NCBI GenBank assembly: GCA_019242475.1
Contig: JAFAVK010000055.1
Coordinates: 164,262 to 228,261 of the forward strand
Origin: Acidobacteriota bacterium
GTDB lineage: Bacteria > Acidobacteriota > Blastocatellia > Pyrinomonadales > Pyrinomonadaceae
Direction of reading: 5' to 3'
Length of the DNA: 64,000 bases
The first letter of the stretch is position 1, and each line of letters starts with the position of its first letter. This document shows positions 44,383-54,993 of this stretch, in pieces. The position numbers were made by a program, and so were the translations under genes. The notes under the pieces were generated by a model. The model saw only the letters and a program-made list of their open reading frames with translations, searched no databases and had not been told where the DNA came from.

Positions 44383-45954
44383 TCACGCGAGCGGCACGGC
44401 CTGACCCGACTGGACGTAGGCGTGCTCGTGCAGCGCCAGCCCGACGAGCGCGGGCGGGACGGCCGCCACCCCGAGCCACGGCGCGCAGACCGCGAGCAGC
44501 ACGAGCACGACGCCCGCCCAGAAGAAGGCGGCGAAACGCCCGCCGGTCATCTCCCACACGGCGAGGCGGGCGTGCGCCGTCGGGTGCGTCAAGGTCACTT
44601 CGCCCCAGACCATGAGCAGGTGGATAAGGCTCGTCGCGCCGAGCAGCCACGCGAGCGGCGCGACCGCCTGCGGCTCAAGCCACACGGCGAAAGGCATGAG
44701 CGCCGCCGACCCGAGCAGCAGAGATTGCACGAGCAGGTGCGGCGGCAGCAGAGGGTTCTGCCAGAGGTCGCGCGCCTTCGCCTGCGCGAAGAGGTAGGCC
44801 GTGTAGACCGCCGTCAAGACGCCGAGCGGCAGCCCCGCCGCGGTGAGCCACAACTGCTCCCGCTCCCTCCCGAGCCAGCTCGCGACGAAATGCAGCGCGA
44901 GGACGAGCGAATAGCCCGCGATGACGAACGCGCCCTTGACCAGCCAACTCCGCCACTGCGGCCGCGTGAAGATCAGGTAGAAACGTTCGGGATGCTCCAA
45001 GTCCCAGATGAGCAGCGCGCCCGTTATCGCCAGGAACGCGCCGGACAGCACGGGCGCGACCCACAGCCACAAAGGCGAAGCGGGGAAGCCGATGAAGGGC
45101 GACGCGTTTATCACGTCCCCGAAGCTGCGGTAGTTCAGGAAGCCGAGCAGGACGAACAGCGCCGCGACGAGGTACGCGCCCGCGGCGATGCCCTTCGTCC
45201 AGGTGTAGAGGCTGACGCGCCAGTCCCAGGGGAGCGAGTGCGGCACGTCGTAGGCGAGGATGGCCGCGGCCGAGCTGTTGTTGAAAGTCGGGTTGCCGGA
45301 GTTGACCGTGTCGGCGCCCGTCTTCTGCTCGCTCCACATGAAGAGGTCGCCGTCCGGCCTTCTGGCCGCGAGCGGGTCGAGCGTCGCCTGGTGCGCGCCC
45401 TTGTAGAAGACTTTGGGGAGCGTCTCCTTCTCCGGCCGGCGCACCTCCACGGGCTCACGCCCGACGTAGTGTGCGATGCGCGAGTCGGGGTCGTTCAGGT
45501 CGCCGACGATGATGGCCTCGACCGGGCAGACGACGACGCAGGCCGGTTCCAGACCCGAGTCGATGCGGTGCGCGCAGAAGTTGCACTTCTCGGCCGAGTG
45601 GTCTTCCGGGTTGATGAAGATGGCGTCGTAGGGGCAGGCGGCCATGCACGCCTTGCAGCCGATGCAGACGCGCTTGTCGAAATCGACGATGCCGTCCGGG
45701 CGCTGGAACATGGCCGAGGTCGGGCACGCCGCGACGCACGGCGCGTGCGCGCACTGGTTGCAGCGCGTCACCTGGTGCGCGCGCCGCGCCTGCGGCCAGG
45801 TGCCTACGTCCACGTGCTTGACGTAGGTGCGCGTCACGCCCAGCGGGACGAGGTTCTCGGACTTGCACGCGGTCGTGCAGGCGTGGCAGCCGATGCAGCG
45901 CGTCTGGTCGAGTACCTTGCCCCACTTCGCACGAGGCTGCGCTTCACTCTGCAT
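44383..45954 (-). CDS. Fused FeS (NrfC-like) and NrfD-like membrane subunit
   Basis: 523 residues. The N-terminal half (about 1-190) has four [4Fe-4S] motifs: CIGCHACTTAC, CNQCAHAPCVAAC, CIGCKACMAAC and CNFCAHRID...CVVVC. The C-terminal half has about eight to ten membrane helices of the NrfD/PsrC family (GIAAGAYLVAALFVLLGFL, LWLWVAPVLSGAFLAITGAL, FVIAGYSLVLALHFVASWL). The catalytic subunit would pass electrons through the FeS part to quinone bound in the NrfD part. In most bacteria the two are separate genes; here they are fused. GGGAGGG lies about 4 nt upstream of ATG 45954. It heads the minus-strand gene row that ends with the TorD chaperone. Confidence 0.93.
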   Translation of the reverse strand: MQSEAQPRAKWGKVLDQTRCIGCHACTTACKSENLVPLGVTRTYVKHVDVGTWPQARRAHQVTRCNQCAHAPCVAACPTSAMFQRPDGIVDFDKRVCIGCKACMAACPYDAIFINPEDHSAEKCNFCAHRIDSGLEPACVVVCPVEAIIVGDLNDPDSRIAHYVGREPVEVRRPEKETLPKVFYKGAHQATLDPLAARRPDGDLFMWSEQKTGADTVNSGNPTFNNSSAAAILAYDVPHSLPWDWRVSLYTWTKGIAAGAYLVAALFVLLGFLNYRSFGDVINASPFIGFPASPLWLWVAPVLSGAFLAITGALLIWDLEHPERFYLIFTRPQWRSWLVKGAFVIAGYSLVLALHFVASWLGREREQLWLTAAGLPLGVLTAVYTAYLFAQAKARDLWQNPLLPPHLLVQSLLLGSAALMPFAVWLEPQAVAPLAWLLGATSLIHLLMVWGEVTLTHPTAHARLAVWEMTGGRFAAFFWAGVVLVLLAVCAPWLGVAAVPPALVGLALHEHAYVQSGQAVPLA

Positions 45955-46070
45955 CGGCCCTCCCCCGCCCGGCGGTTCTTTTTTGACGTTCTGTTGAAGT
46001 ATGCTTTTGCGGCCCGGCCGCCAACGCTTCTACACTTTAAGGCAAGCCAAAGTCAATGTGAGTAGATAGT

Positions 46071-46165
46071 AGCAGTAGTCAGTAGCCAGTAGAAGAACCT
46101 TCGGCGCTCGAACCATACGGCCATCATCTACACGTCCGCGACGCGGAGCGCTACTGACTACTGCT
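46071..46165. repeat. Heptad-type hairpin (AGTAGTC type) next to the J-like gene
   Basis: Perfect 15-bp inverted repeat agcagtagtcagtag (46071-46085) against ctactgactactgct (46151-46165). The left side extends with AGTAGCC and AGTAGAT units, mostly in 7-bp steps. The right arm ends 6 bp before the ATG at 46172, which has no Shine-Dalgarno. Confidence 0.8.
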
Positions 46166-46171
46166 CTTCAA

Positions 46172-47770
46172 ATGATTCGTCTCTTCAAAAAGCGCGTCGA
46201 GTGGAGGCCGCCGCTGGGGCTGTTCGAGCCGGCGGCGCGGGACGCGTTCCGCGTGCTGGGGCTGGGGGCGGGGGCGGCGCAGGGCGAGGTCTTCGACGCG
46301 GCGTCGTCTCTGCGCCTCGCGCTGAAGGTCGGCGTGCGGAAGACGTTCGAAGGGGACGCGGCGTGGCTCGGCGAGGTCGCGCGCAAGGAGTCGGACGTGC
46401 GCGACGCGGTCGGCCGCCTCTCCGAGCCCGTGCAGCGCGCGCGCGAACGCCTCTTCTGGTTCCAACTCCCCCCGGCCTCCACGCCCGTCTCGACGGTCGC
46501 GGAGCTCACGGCCGCCGTCGAAGAGCTGCTCAAGCGAGTCCCCGTCCAACCCTCCGACTCTGACAAGGCGGGCGGCTGGCGGCTCGCGGACGAAGAGGCG
46601 GCGGCGCTGCACGACGCGGCGCTGCTCGCGCTGGCCGGCGTGGTGCGGCTCGACCCGACGCTGCGCGAGGCGGGGGCCTGGGCGCGCGCGCTCGGACTTT
46701 GGCGGCGCCTGTTCGGGTGCGAGGAGTTCTGGTCGCGGCTCGTGTCTTTAGATTTAAAGGGCGACTACGAGCAGCCGGTCGCGTTCGGCGAGGTGGCGGA
46801 GCTGCGGCGGGCCGCGCCGCGCGCCGTCTACGCGCACGTGGCCGGGCGGGCGCGCGATTCGGTCGTGCGCGGCGAGCTGCGCGAGGCCGTGCGCGCCTTT
46901 GAAATCCTGCGCGGGGCCGGGATGTCCGCGACGCTGCTGCGCGAGTACGAGGAGGAGACGGTCGGCACGGCCGAGGACAAGCTCACCGAAGAGCTGGACA
47001 CGGCCTTCACCTGGGTCGGCGGGGCGGGCTTCGAACACAAGCCGGCCGCCGAGCGGCGCAACTACTGCAACGGCGCGTGGCGCCGTTTCGAGCTGGTGCG
47101 GCCGCGCCTCGCAGACTTCGCGCGGCTGGCAGGCGTCGAGTCCTTCTACGCGCGGCGCGTCTTCGAACACGCGGCGGCGAAGCTCTTAAAGCTGGCCGCC
47201 TCGTTCCAGGAGGCGCAGCGGCCCGACGAGGCGCTCTTCGTCTGTTACACGGCGCGCCTCTTCGCGCCGCCCGAGTCGGAGGAGCTGCCGGCCATCCTTG
47301 AGAAGCTGCGCACGCTCGGCGTCAACGAAGACGCGGGCGACAGGAGCCCGAACGGGTTCGGCGGGATGGTCATGAGTGCGCTGACGCGGGAGCGCACGCC
47401 GCCGAAACTTTTTAAGGACGACCCGAAGGGCGGGAAGACGCTCGACAGCTTCACGCGAAAGAGCGACGCGCCCGGGTGCCTGACGAGCGCGGCCTTCTGG
47501 CTCCTGATGGTCGGGGTCGGGGTCGGGCTGCGGGCCTGCGCCGGCGACAGGCCGCGCGCGCCCTACTACATGCCCGTCAACTCTCTCCCGACGATCAACG
47601 TCAGGCCGACCGTGAATCTCAACCTGAACCTGAACTACAACATCCCTCTGCCGCTCAACCTGAGCCCATACACGGAGCCCACGCCGCGCGGCAAGCGGAA
47701 GCGCCGGGCGACGCGCAACGACAACGTTCCGCCGGCCGCGGCCGAGCGCGCGTCGCCCGAGCGGGAATGA
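46172..47770 (+). CDS. Membrane-anchored J-like protein of a non-canonical Hsp70 system
   Basis: 532 residues. The first 110 look like a degenerate J-domain: ARDAFRVLGLGAGAAQGEVFDAASSLRLAL, then RKESDVRDAVGRLSEPVQRARERLFWF. This echoes a family in which the pattern A-xRL-xxP-xxRxxEElFWF follows a helix pair; no HPD tripeptide is present. The middle is helical and unassigned. A transmembrane helix (about 435-455, AAFWLLMVGVGVGLRACAG) precedes an odd outside tail (NLNLNLNYNIPLPLNL and a basic end). It is followed by a GrpE-like and an Hsp70 gene. Downstream partner genes and the pattern lead me to the J-like call; it needs structural checking. The start is ATG 46172 after the hairpin arm. Confidence 0.65.
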   Translation: MIRLFKKRVEWRPPLGLFEPAARDAFRVLGLGAGAAQGEVFDAASSLRLALKVGVRKTFEGDAAWLGEVARKESDVRDAVGRLSEPVQRARERLFWFQLPPASTPVSTVAELTAAVEELLKRVPVQPSDSDKAGGWRLADEEAAALHDAALLALAGVVRLDPTLREAGAWARALGLWRRLFGCEEFWSRLVSLDLKGDYEQPVAFGEVAELRRAAPRAVYAHVAGRARDSVVRGELREAVRAFEILRGAGMSATLLREYEEETVGTAEDKLTEELDTAFTWVGGAGFEHKPAAERRNYCNGAWRRFELVRPRLADFARLAGVESFYARRVFEHAAAKLLKLAASFQEAQRPDEALFVCYTARLFAPPESEELPAILEKLRTLGVNEDAGDRSPNGFGGMVMSALTRERTPPKLFKDDPKGGKTLDSFTRKSDAPGCLTSAAFWLLMVGVGVGLRACAGDRPRAPYYMPVNSLPTINVRPTVNLNLNLNYNIPLPLNLSPYTEPTPRGKRKRRATRNDNVPPAAAERASPERE

Positions 47771-47800
47771 AGGGTCTTCACGCCGGGCGCCGATTCTTGT

Positions 47801-48163
47801 ATGTTGAGGACGATGACGGACGAACTACCAAAGACTCTGGACGTGGCGCTCTCCGCCCTGGCCGAGCTGGCGGTCGAGTGGTGGCGGCTCGAACGCTGGG
47901 CGGGCGCGGCGGAGGAGTCCTCGCCGCAGGCGCGCCACGCCGCGCGCCGCCTCGGCCGCTTCCTCTCCGAACACGGCCTCGAAGTCCTCGACGTGACGGG
48001 CCGCCCCTACGAGCCCGGCCTCGCCGTCGAAGTCCTCGACGCCTTCGAAGACCGTTTGTTACCCGTCGGTTCGCAAGTGGTTGACGAGACGGTCGCGCCC
48101 GTCGTCCTCTACCGCGGCGCCGTCGTCCGCCACGGGCAGGTCGTAGTCAGAAGAAATTCATGA
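47801..48163 (+). CDS. Short GrpE-like protein (putative nucleotide exchange factor)
   Basis: 120 residues. The N-terminal 60 are helical (TLDVALSALAELAVEWWRLERWAGAAEE); the last 60 resemble the GrpE beta-wing: HGLEVLDVTGRPYEPGLAVEVLDAFED with the G-xxFDP-like spacing, then VGSQVVDETVAPVVLYRGAVVRHGQVVV, matching the VVE-xxx-GY-xxx-xVLRPAxVxV pattern of GrpE. It lacks the long coiled coil of true GrpE. Its stop overlaps the Hsp70 start by 4 nt (ATGA), so synthesis is coupled. ATG 47801 gives the longest form; ATG 47813 has GAGGA very close upstream and is an equal candidate. Confidence 0.68.
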   Translation: MLRTMTDELPKTLDVALSALAELAVEWWRLERWAGAAEESSPQARHAARRLGRFLSEHGLEVLDVTGRPYEPGLAVEVLDAFEDRLLPVGSQVVDETVAPVVLYRGAVVRHGQVVVRRNS

Positions 48164-50784
48164 GCAACTACATCGATTTTGGGATCGACCTCGGCACCAC
48201 CAACTCGTGCATCGCGCGGGCGGCGGGCGGCGAGGTGACGGTCATACAGAACAACGACCAGATGAACGTGACGCCTTCGGTCGTCCGCGTGCTGAAGTCG
48301 GGGAGCCTGCTCGTGGGCCGGCGCGCGTACAACGCGCTCGCGGAAGACCCGGACAACGTGGCGCAGGAGGTCAAGCGTTTGATGGGGCAGCGCTACGCGA
48401 AGACCTTCCCCGCGTCGGGCCGTGTGATGTCGCCGGAGGAGATTTCGGCAGAGGTCTTGAAGTCTCTGCTCGCGGACGCGCGCCGTCGGACGGGCGAGGA
48501 GGTGCGCGCGGCCGTCGTCACGGTGCCCGCGGCCTTCACCGCCTTGCAGTGCGAGGCGACGGCGCGCGCGGCGCAGCTCGCCGGGCTCGAAGAGTACCCT
48601 CTGCTGCAAGAGCCCATCGCGGCGGCCGTCGCCTACGGCGCGGCGCCCGGCGTGCGCGACCAGCGCTGGCTCGTCTTCGACCTCGGCGGGGGCACGCTCG
48701 ACGTGGCCGTCATCTCGACGCGCGACGGGCGCCTCAACGTCCTCGAACACCGCGGCGATAACCACCTCGGCGGGAAAGATATCGACCGCGCGCTCGTCGA
48801 GAACGTGCTCGTGCCTTTCCTCGCGCAGCAGTTCGCGCTGCCGCGGGCGGAGCAGGAGCCGGCGAAACTCGCGCGGCTGCTGCGCAAGCTGACGCTGCTC
48901 GCCGAGTACGCGAAGATTGAGTTGACGACCGCGGACGAGACCGTCGTCAGCCTCCTCGACCTCGGCGAAGACCGCGAGGGCCGGCTCATCGAGGCGGAGC
49001 TGCCCCTGACGCGGGCGCGACTCGAAGGCGAGACGGAGCCGCTCCTCGCGCGCTGCCTGCGCCTCGCCGACGGGGCGCTCGCGGGCGCGCGCGTGCACGG
49101 GCTCGATTTAGACCGCGTGCTGCTCGTCGGCGGGCCGACGCAGATGCCGCGCGTGCGCGAGGCGCTGGCCGCGCACCTCGGAGCGCCCGTCGATTCCACG
49201 CTCGACCCGATGACCGTCGTCGCGCGCGGCGCGGCCGTCTACGCCTCGACCGTCGAGCGCAGCGCGGCGTCGTCCGTGAATGTTAAAGAAGAGCCGAAGA
49301 ATGCGGGGCTGACGGTTCGACTCGCCTACGACCCCCTGACCGCGGAGCCCCGGAGCCGCGTCGCGGACAAGCTCGCGGGGAAGGGGAGTGACGCCGGGCT
49401 CGAAGTGAAGCTTGACGAGGAGGGCGGGCTCTGGACGAGCGGCTGGGTGCCCGCGCGCGAGGGCTTCTTCGAGACGGCGCTGGTGTTGCAGGAGGGAAGG
49501 CTCAACCGCTTCACGCTGAGCGTGAGGGATGCGAAGGGGCGCGCGCTCGAAGTCTCGCCGGACGAGTTTCAGATCAGGCACGGGCTCGCGCTCGACGCGC
49601 CGCCGCTGCCGCACACCCTCTCGGTCGAGGTCGCGCACGCGGACGGCCGTGAGGAGTTGAGTCCCGTCTTCCCGCGCCGGACGCTGCTCCCCGCCGAGCG
49701 CACCGTCACCTACCGCGCCGCCCACACGCTGCGGCCGAGCGAGCCCGACACCTCGCTCGCGGTCAAGCTCTGGGAGGGCGAAGCGCTGAACGACCCGCAG
49801 GCCAACAACTGGGTCGGCAACTTCCACGTCCGCAGCGAGGCCGTCCGCCGCCCCGTCCCCGAAGGCGCCGAGGTGCAGCTCCACATCAAGATCGACGCCT
49901 CGCGCCTCATCACGGTGGACGTCTTCATCCCGTATCTGAACGAGCACTTCACCGACCGCGTCTTCATCCCGAAGGAGGAGGAGCCCGACTACCTCGAACT
50001 GCTGAAGGGCGCGCACCTCGAAATCGAGAACTGCCTCGCGCGGCTCGAACGCGTCGAGGAGCAGTTGATGCTCTCGGGCGCGTCCGCCGAAGACTTCGAC
50101 TTTCCGGAGGTCGTCTACGACGACGGCTTCGCGCTTGAGCTAAAGGACGACGCCGACGGGGGCGCGCCCGCCGCAGACCCGCGGCGCGCGGAGGTCGAGC
50201 GGCTGCGGCGCGAGCTTGAGGACTTCGACATCGAGCTGGGCGCGCACCAGGCGGCCGGCGACGCGGAAGACCAGGATCGCGCGGCGCGCGTCGTCGAGCG
50301 CCTGCGCGAGGCCCGCGCGCGCATCGCCGAGCTTGAGCGGCGCGCGGGCCTCGCGCCCGCCGGCCCGGGCGTGAGCGACGCGAACACGCTCGCCGCCTCG
50401 GCCGCCGAGACCGTGAGCGAGCACGGCACGGACGCGCAGCGCGAGCGGCTGGCGGCGCTCCGGCGCGAGCTGTCGGAGGCGTCGGCGCGCGGCGACGTGC
50501 GCGGCGTGAAGAGGGCGGCCGCGGCCCTGCGCGCGCTGCGCACGCAGGTGCTCCACGCGCAGGAATGGTTCTGGGATGATTGGTATCACTACCTCGCGCG
50601 ACCGGGCCGCCAGTTCGTCAACCAGGAGGAGGCCGCGCGCTGGGTCGCGCAGGGGCAGGAGGCTTTGCAGTCCGGCGACCGCAAGCAGCTCGAACGCGCC
50701 GTGAGCTGGCTCTGGTCGCTGCTCCCGCCCGACGAGCAGGCGGCGCGGAAGGAGCGCGCGGTGAAGCCGGGGCTGAAGCAGTAG
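48160..50784 (+). CDS. Non-canonical Hsp70 (DnaK-like) with extended C-terminal region
   Basis: 874 residues, about 230 longer than DnaK. The nucleotide-binding domain (1 to about 365) is complete: GIDLGTTNSC (7-16), AAVVTVPAAFTALQCEAT, VFDLGGGTLDVAVI, GGKDIDRALVE and VLLVGGPTQMPRVREAL. After it the sequence departs from DnaK: beta-rich domains (about 380-640, such as GLTVRLAYDPL and FHVRSEAVRRPVPEGAEVQLHIKID), then a helical coiled-coil region (about 690-820, RRAEVERLRRELEDFDIELG) and a Trp-rich end (EWFWDDWYHYLARPGRQF). The DnaK lid and EEVD-like tail are absent. It resembles bacterial Hsp110-like or DnaK-paralogue proteins. It is the third gene of the row with J-like and GrpE-like partners. 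Confidence 0.88.
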   Translation: MSNYIDFGIDLGTTNSCIARAAGGEVTVIQNNDQMNVTPSVVRVLKSGSLLVGRRAYNALAEDPDNVAQEVKRLMGQRYAKTFPASGRVMSPEEISAEVLKSLLADARRRTGEEVRAAVVTVPAAFTALQCEATARAAQLAGLEEYPLLQEPIAAAVAYGAAPGVRDQRWLVFDLGGGTLDVAVISTRDGRLNVLEHRGDNHLGGKDIDRALVENVLVPFLAQQFALPRAEQEPAKLARLLRKLTLLAEYAKIELTTADETVVSLLDLGEDREGRLIEAELPLTRARLEGETEPLLARCLRLADGALAGARVHGLDLDRVLLVGGPTQMPRVREALAAHLGAPVDSTLDPMTVVARGAAVYASTVERSAASSVNVKEEPKNAGLTVRLAYDPLTAEPRSRVADKLAGKGSDAGLEVKLDEEGGLWTSGWVPAREGFFETALVLQEGRLNRFTLSVRDAKGRALEVSPDEFQIRHGLALDAPPLPHTLSVEVAHADGREELSPVFPRRTLLPAERTVTYRAAHTLRPSEPDTSLAVKLWEGEALNDPQANNWVGNFHVRSEAVRRPVPEGAEVQLHIKIDASRLITVDVFIPYLNEHFTDRVFIPKEEEPDYLELLKGAHLEIENCLARLERVEEQLMLSGASAEDFDFPEVVYDDGFALELKDDADGGAPAADPRRAEVERLRRELEDFDIELGAHQAAGDAEDQDRAARVVERLREARARIAELERRAGLAPAGPGVSDANTLAASAAETVSEHGTDAQRERLAALRRELSEASARGDVRGVKRAAAALRALRTQVLHAQEWFWDDWYHYLARPGRQFVNQEEAARWVAQGQEALQSGDRKQLERAVSWLWSLLPPDEQAARKERAVKPGLKQ

Positions 50785-50930
50785 GCAGTAGGCAGACGGC
50801 AGTAGGCAGTTCAGAGCCCCGGAGGGGCGAGATGTTTATAGCTCAGGTCGATTATTAGTCCTCCAGGCTCCGTTAGGAGCGGCATGTCACATGTCGCCCC
50901 TGACGGGGCTCTGAACTGCCTACTGGCTAC
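50780..50930. repeat. Composite hairpin: GGCAGTA arms around a GAGCCCC element
   Basis: Perfect 21-bp inverted repeat 50801-50821 against 50904-50924. The outer part is the heptad (cagtagg-cagtagg-cagacgg) and the inner part cagagccccgg...ccggggctctg, a second element of the type also seen at 60629-60688. The spacer (about 80 bp) has its own dyad (catgtcacatg). It directly follows the Hsp70 stop. Confidence 0.82.
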
Positions 50931-51020
50931 TGTCTACTCGCCTTTGGTAGTATCACTCCAATTTCTCCCGCATCAATTCGAAGGAGGACGGGCGCAGGGT
51001 CGCGCTGCGCGTTAGAAGGG

Positions 51021-51959
51021 ATGCCTGTTAAAGGGATGACACGGACGTTCGTGGCGTTGATCGCGCTGCTGCTTGTGTTGGTGCCCGCGGTGGCCGCGCA
51101 GGACAAGACGAAGAAGAAGGGGCTGCCGAAGGGCACGCCCGTGCTCTGGCGCGCGCGCGACGTGGCCCGGCTCGACCTCGCGGCGGGGCCGGGCGGCGCG
51201 GCGATGCGCCCGGCCCTGCGCCGCCTGACCTTCGTCAAGGAGGAGAAGGGGGGCTGGTCGAAGAAGTACCGCGTGCGCGACGCGCGGGGGCGCGAGTGGG
51301 TGGCGAAGGTCGGCGAGGAGGCGCAGCCGGAGACCGCCGCCTCGCGCCTCATCTGGGCCGCGGGCTACGAGACGGAGATCACCTACCTCGTCCCGCGCGT
51401 GAACATCCCCGGCAAGGGGTGGCTCACCAACGTCCGCTTCGAGGCGCGCCCCGACAACGTCAAGCGGCACGGCGAGTGGAGCTGGGCGCGGAACCCCTTC
51501 TCGGGCACGCGCGAACTGGACGGCTTGAAAGTCCTGATGGTGCTCATCAACAACTGGGACTTGAAGGACGTGAACAACGTCATCCTGCACACGAAGGGCT
51601 CGGGCGAGCTGCGCTACGCCATCAGCGACCTCGGCGCGACCTTCGGCAAGACGGGCGGCCTCGGCCCGCTCTGGCGCATCACGCGCAGCCGCAATAAGCC
51701 CGAGGACTACGCCGACTCGAAGTTCATCGACAAGGTCAAGGACGGCTACGTGGACTTCCACTTCACAGGCGTCAACAAGGGGGAGGTCGAGAAGATCAAG
51801 GTCGAGCACGCGCGCTGGATCGGCCAACGCCTCTCCGCGCTGACCGACGGCCAGCTCGCCGCCCTCTTCCGCGCCGCCAACTACACGCCCGCCGAGACCC
51901 GCCTCCTCGCCCGCGCCGTCCGCGGGCGCATCGAGGAGCTGTCGAGCCTGCCGCAGTAA
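51021..51959 (+). CDS. Secreted kinase-like protein, unknown function
   Basis: 312 residues with a signal peptide (TRTFVALIALLLVLVPAVAAQ). The body has kinase-like motifs in the right order: a Lys in GREWVAKVG (K96), a Glu in PETAASRL (E104), a DxKxxN loop (D180-LKDV-N185 in LINNWDLKDVNNVIL) and an Asp-Leu-Gly (D203 in YAISDLGATFGK), which would take the place of DFG. The layout recalls PI3/4-kinase-like or HipA-type folds, but no family could be named. It would be exported. Two starts are possible, ATG 51021 and ATG 51036; AAGGG lies immediately before each, giving no clean choice. It is followed by a terminator hairpin. Confidence 0.72.
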   Translation: MPVKGMTRTFVALIALLLVLVPAVAAQDKTKKKGLPKGTPVLWRARDVARLDLAAGPGGAAMRPALRRLTFVKEEKGGWSKKYRVRDARGREWVAKVGEEAQPETAASRLIWAAGYETEITYLVPRVNIPGKGWLTNVRFEARPDNVKRHGEWSWARNPFSGTRELDGLKVLMVLINNWDLKDVNNVILHTKGSGELRYAISDLGATFGKTGGLGPLWRITRSRNKPEDYADSKFIDKVKDGYVDFHFTGVNKGEVEKIKVEHARWIGQRLSALTDGQLAALFRAANYTPAETRLLARAVRGRIEELSSLPQ

Positions 51960-51988
51960 AGCAGAGGGCAGTAGGCAGCTAAGACACG

Positions 51989-52025
51989 AAGGCGGCCGAG
52001 TCCTCTTTGACCGGCCGCCTTTGTT
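51989..52025 (+). terminator. Intrinsic terminator after the kinase-like gene
   Basis: Stem aaggcggccg (51989-51998) pairs with cggccgcctt (52012-52021), followed by tgtttat. The whole is flanked by degenerate GGCAGTA heptad arms (about 51963-51979 and 52053-52075). Confidence 0.7.
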
Positions 52026-52086
52026 TATATGACTACTTCGATACGGCTCCGAACTGTCTGCTGCCATCTGCCTGCTGCCTACTGAT

Positions 52087-52539
52087 TCACAGCTTGAGAT
52101 ACAGCGAGCTGCTGCCGTAGTCGATGACGGCGGAGTGCGCTTCGAGCACGTCGGCGCCGAGCACGGCGTCGATGGGGCCGGAGCCGCGGAGCGCCGCCGC
52201 CTGGTTGACGTGCGTCAAGTCCATCGCGAGCAGCGCGCCCACCTTCGGCGTCAACCCGCCCAGGCGGAAACTCGCCTCCCCGATCCGGTACACGTCCAGC
52301 CGCGCGGCGCCCGCCCCGCCGCCCTGCATCTCGAGCTTCGTCAGCGCGAGCCCCATCTCCCGCGCGATGTCGAGGCTGAAGACGCTGCCCCCCGCGCCCG
52401 TGTCCACCAGCACCGACAGGGGGCGCCCGTCGAGCGTCCCGTCCGTGTGGAAGTGGCCGATGCCGCTCCTCGTCAGGGGCACGCGCGTGTAACCGCTCCG
52501 CTCTAAGAATTCGACCAGCGTCATCTTCAGATCGAGCAA
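52087..52539 (-). CDS. Retropepsin-like aspartic protease
   Basis: 150 residues. The active-site motif LVDTGAGGSVFS lies at about 45-56 and a pepsin-like second half follows (PIDAVLGADVLEAHSAVIDYGSSSLYL). This matches the small clan AA proteases related to TIGR02281/retropepsins, which work as dimers. There is no signal peptide, so it may be cytosolic; substrate unknown. Start TTG 52539 is supported by AGGAG about 5 nt upstream. ATG 52524 is possible. Confidence 0.85.
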   Translation of the reverse strand: MLDLKMTLVEFLERSGYTRVPLTRSGIGHFHTDGTLDGRPLSVLVDTGAGGSVFSLDIAREMGLALTKLEMQGGGAGAARLDVYRIGEASFRLGGLTPKVGALLAMDLTHVNQAAALRGSGPIDAVLGADVLEAHSAVIDYGSSSLYLKL

Positions 52540-52912
52540 GTGTTCTCCTGATTGCTCATCTCCTCACGCCACCGGGTGATGATTAGAGAATCTTCAACGC
52601 TCTCCACGGCCGGCCCGGCCGTCGAGGGTGAGCAGTAAGCCGCCCGGGAATAGTAACCCGAAAATGAGCTTGTTGTACCGCGTCGGCCGGAGGGGAGGCA
52701 GATGTCGAAGTCGTCGCTGCGGTTTTTAGAATTTCAAACATGTATTCCTCGGCGCCTCCGCGTCCTCTGCGTCGGCTCTCGTGTTACTGGCACTCAAGTT
52801 CGCAGTAACCTTCGACTCCGCGGGAGTAGTGGCCCGCGCCAGGGCTGTGCTAAATTTCGTCCGCGAACCTGCCCACTCTTCCATGCCGGAACTGTTTTGT
52901 AGGAGGGAACTC
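52540..52912. other. 373-bp spacer upstream of the S9 peptidase, no gene seen
   Basis: A divergent region between the retropepsin and the S9 gene. I see a GC dyad at about 52611-52624 (cggccggcccggccg) and a short inverted repeat gttactg...cagtaac at about 52782-52809. An open frame from 52781 is only the in-frame extension of the S9 gene. No strong promoter is recognised. Confidence 0.6.
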
Positions 52913-54985
<2,073 letters not shown>

Positions 54986-54993
54986 GGCGCGCC

